Source of the DNA: Marinifilum breve
Lineage (GTDB): Bacteria > Bacteroidota > Bacteroidia > Bacteroidales > Marinifilaceae
NCBI RefSeq assembly: GCF_003202155.1
Contig: NZ_QFLI01000002.1
Span: forward strand, 726,056 to 790,055
DNA: 64,000 bases
Direction: 5' to 3'
A program made the translations under genes and the position numbers. Under the pieces are notes generated by a model. The model was not told the origin of the DNA and searched no databases. It saw only the letters and a program-made list of their open reading frames with translations. Of this stretch, positions 62,230 to 64,000 are shown in pieces (the stretch's first letter is position 1; every line of letters begins with the position of its first letter).

Positions 62230-62313
62230 TAGTCAAGTAGTAGTTGTATCGTTTGATACCAGTTTTAAAAAGGTAAATATACTTGCGGGGCCTGTAAATG
62301 TTACAAAATGCAA

Positions 62314-62340
62314 GAAAAAAGCGAGTATTTAAACTCGCTT
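62314..62340 (-). terminator. Intrinsic terminator of the SDR gene
   Basis: On the minus strand AAGCGAGT and ACTCGCTT form a stem followed by six T residues. It lies 15 bases after the stop codon at 62355. Confidence 0.83.
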
Positions 62341-62354
62341 CAAATTACAATTCT

Positions 62355-63164
62355 TTATTTCAATGGTGAATTGGGCTCTTTAGCCATATGGTTATAGGTA
62401 AGCTTCTCTAACAGGCTTGGGAACCATTTTTTCAACCATACTGTTAGTTTACCCTCCATAAAAGTCATAATCAATTCGCGTTTGCGTTTTACAACCGCAT
62501 TGGCAATTAAGCGTGCACATTCTTCGGCACTCATCATCTTGCTTTCATCACGAGGGGTTTCGCCTTGCGAAGAACCATCGGCAGTTAATGCTACATTTCT
62601 TACATTAGAAGCAGTAAAGCCAGGAGCTGCTACCAATACATGAACCCCTGTTTTTAGGTTTTCAACCCTTAAAGTATCCAGGAATCCGCGAATTGCATAT
62701 TTCGATGCAGAGTATCCGGTACGAGCCGGTAAACCAATATATCCAGCAATGGAAATTACACCTACAACCGAACCTTTTGCTTTGGTAATATAAGGCATGG
62801 CATACTTTGTACAATATACCGTTCCCCAAAAGTTCACATCCATCAATTGTTTAAGTACCGACAATTCCAAATCGGCAAACATGGCTCTCATCGAAATTCC
62901 TGCATTGTTAATTAATACATCAACTCCACCGAATCTTTCAACTGTTTTATCGATTAAGTTCTTACAATCCTCCTCAATGCTAACATCGGTTTTTACCGAT
63001 AACACTTCAATTCCTTTGGCAAGGATTTCCTCTTCAACCTCTTTTAACTTTTCTGTATTTCTTGCCGCAAGTACAATTTTTGATCCACGAGAAGCATATT
63101 CGAATGCCAATGCTTTTCCAATACCAGATGATGCTCCGGTAATCACTACGATTTTATCATTCAT
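62355..63164 (-). CDS. Short-chain dehydrogenase/reductase
   Basis: The 269-residue SDR has TGASSGIGKALAFEYASRG (cofactor binding), NNAGISMRA, the catalytic triad around SIAGYIGLPARTGYSASKYAIRGF, and PGFTASNV. The layout is the classical soluble family; a substrate cannot be named. The C-terminal 40 residues (FMEGKLTVWLKKWFPSLL) are amphipathic and may touch the membrane. Confidence 0.83.
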   Translation of the reverse strand: MNDKIVVITGASSGIGKALAFEYASRGSKIVLAARNTEKLKEVEEEILAKGIEVLSVKTDVSIEEDCKNLIDKTVERFGGVDVLINNAGISMRAMFADLELSVLKQLMDVNFWGTVYCTKYAMPYITKAKGSVVGVISIAGYIGLPARTGYSASKYAIRGFLDTLRVENLKTGVHVLVAAPGFTASNVRNVALTADGSSQGETPRDESKMMSAEECARLIANAVVKRKRELIMTFMEGKLTVWLKKWFPSLLEKLTYNHMAKEPNSPLK

Positions 63165-63530
63165 AAGGAAGATTTATTTTGCAATTTTTGTGTCCATTTG
63201 CATGAACTTAGATAATGAATCACAAAATTAGAATTATTTTTTACGGTTTTTAGATGCTTCTTCGATTTTTTGAGATTAAAAAGAAGAACAAATTTTGCCC
63301 ATTTTCCCACTAAAATCGGCCATTATCATAAGCGAACAAAGCAGTTTTTAAAAGTTTGTATTTTTTTTTCAATTTCTTTTCGGTTTTATATCAAATTACG
63401 AACCAAGGATATAAATTAAATTGCGCCTGTTTCTGGGGGCAAAAACCTACAATTTCCGCAAAATTGAGTTTGCGATTTAAATTTAATCGCTCTATATTTG
63501 CATCGCTTTTGAAAACAAAGGCTACACAAT
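63165..63530. other. Upstream region of the tRNA array
   Basis: Gene-free DNA of 366 bases. It contains the tRNA promoter (63469-63500) and presumably the SDR promoter on the other strand. No other element is seen. Confidence 0.6.
63469..63500 (+). promoter_or_regulatory. Promoter of the tRNA-Lys array
   Basis: TTTG at 63469-63472 and TATATTTG at 63493-63500 are separated by 20 bases and match the Bacteroidota consensus at both elements. Transcription would start near 63507, about 24 bases before the first tRNA. Confidence 0.82.
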
Positions 63531-63603
63531 GATTCCTTAGCTCAGCTGGTAGAGCACAACACTTTTAATGTTGGGGTCCTGGGTTCGAACCCCAGAGGGA
63601 TCA
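63531..63603 (+). tRNA. tRNA-Lys (anticodon TTT), copy 1
   Basis: The 73-base cloverleaf has acceptor GATTCCT/AGGGATC, D arm GCTC/GAGC, anticodon stem CAACA/TGTTG with loop CTTTTAA (anticodon TTT), and T arm CTGGG TTCGAAC CCCAG. The discriminator is A and CCA is not encoded. Confidence 0.95.
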
Positions 63604-63640
63604 CTAAAGACAACCAAAGTCTTTCAAATAAAATCAGGAT

Positions 63641-63713
63641 GATTCCTTAGCTCAGCTGGTAGAGCACAACACTTTTAATGTTGGGGTCCTGGGTTCGAAC
63701 CCCAGAGGGATCA
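63641..63713 (+). tRNA. tRNA-Lys (anticodon TTT), copy 2
   Basis: Identical in sequence to copy 1. It follows a 37-base spacer containing an AAAGAC/GTCTTT hairpin. Confidence 0.95.
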
Positions 63714-63753
63714 CTTAAAAGACAACCAAAGTCTTTCATAAAAAAATCAGGAT

Positions 63754-63826
63754 GATTCCTTAGCTCAGCTGGTAGAGCACAACACTTTTAATGTTGGGGT
63801 CCTGGGTTCGAACCCCAGAGGGATCA
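63754..63826 (+). tRNA. tRNA-Lys (anticodon TTT), copy 3
   Basis: Identical in sequence to copy 1. The preceding spacer is 40 bases, slightly expanded in its A-runs. Confidence 0.95.
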
Positions 63827-63863
63827 CTAAAGACAACCAAAGTCTTTCTAATAAAATCAGGAT

Positions 63864-63936
63864 GATTCCTTAGCTCAGCTGGTAGAGCACAACACTTTTA
63901 ATGTTGGGGTCCTGGGTTCGAACCCCAGAGGGATCA
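63864..63936 (+). tRNA. tRNA-Lys (anticodon TTT), copy 4
   Basis: Identical in sequence to copy 1, with the same kind of spacer hairpin before and after. Confidence 0.95.
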
Positions 63937-63974
63937 CTTAAAGACAACCAAAGTCTTTCAAATAAAATCAGGAT

Positions 63975-64000
63975 GATTCCTTAGCTCAGCTGGTAGAGCA
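63975..64000 (+). tRNA. tRNA-Lys (anticodon TTT), copy 5, cut by the window end
   Basis: Only the acceptor strand and D arm are present, identical to the other copies up to the end of the window. The anticodon is inferred. Confidence 0.85.

Noticed and set aside
63531-64000. tRNA-linked integration site for a mobile element.
   Set aside because: No integrase, att-like partial tRNA repeat or phage gene is visible. The repeats are complete tRNA genes.

Overview
The window looks like chromosomal DNA of a Bacteroidota bacterium, most likely a marine anaerobe or facultative anaerobe of the Marinilabiliales/Marinifilaceae type. This placement is inferred from gene content, not from a marker gene. 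The DNA is AT-rich, several promoters match the Bacteroidota -33/-7 pattern (TTTG ... TAnnTTTG), and Shine-Dalgarno sites are weak. The gene families are also typical of the phylum: DUF5687 exporters, TonB-domain proteins fused to BlaR1/M56 peptidases, LytS/LytTR pairs, Reg_prop/Y_Y_Y sensor kinases and PorT-like barrels.

Region 1 (1-6900) is accessory in character. A lipoprotein gene and a carboxypeptidase-regulatory-like protein are followed by a 21-bp tandem repeat array and about 1.2 kb of nearly gene-free DNA with a REP-like hairpin. A compact, very AT-rich operon then encodes a MotA/ExbB-type channel protein with a long coiled tail, a MotB/OmpA-type partner, an HNH endonuclease and a membrane-anchored protein that matches only the N-terminal part of flotillin-like FloA. 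The first three resemble a Zorya (type II-like) anti-phage module, and this is the best candidate for a new system in the window.

Region 2 (6960-17360) is one strand of exporter and envelope genes: an ABC exporter (DUF5687 permease plus ATPase), a PQQ-type beta-propeller lipoprotein, a thioredoxin/beta-barrel fusion, a MORN/TonB protein and several unrecognised small proteins. Region 3 (17443-23199) has a radical SAM protein, a TlpA-like thioredoxin and an S41 protease, divergent from a LytS/LytTR pair.

Region 4 (23262-31004) is an acyl-phosphate fermentation cluster: two phosphate butyryltransferase-family genes separated by a 32-bp perfect palindrome, a large sensor kinase, and pta-ackA. 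A D-lactate dehydrogenase-type FAD/Fe-S protein diverges from it at 31223. A second LytS/LytTR plus S41 protease set follows (34291-38302).

Region 5 (38405-43448) is a thiamine salvage operon under a TPP riboswitch with an intrinsic terminator: methyltransferase, thiM, thiE, tenA, thiD, tenA and a cysteine hydrolase. Region 6 (43452-54017) has a CGGC protein, an MrfA-like helicase and a UvrD-like helicase separated by a 41-bp repeat array, a C_GCAxxG_C_C protein, a NUDIX hydrolase, a pterin/folate trio (folK, folB, a FolM-like reductase) and a B3/B4 protein.

Region 7 (54073-58850) is a BlaI/BlaR-like pair in which the BlaR-like peptidase carries two C-terminal TonB domains, followed by three tandem TonB paralogues. 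The end of the window has an omega-amidase, an acyltransferase, a YitT transporter, a sigma factor, an SDR enzyme and a tandem array of at least five identical tRNA-Lys(TTT) genes that runs off the edge.
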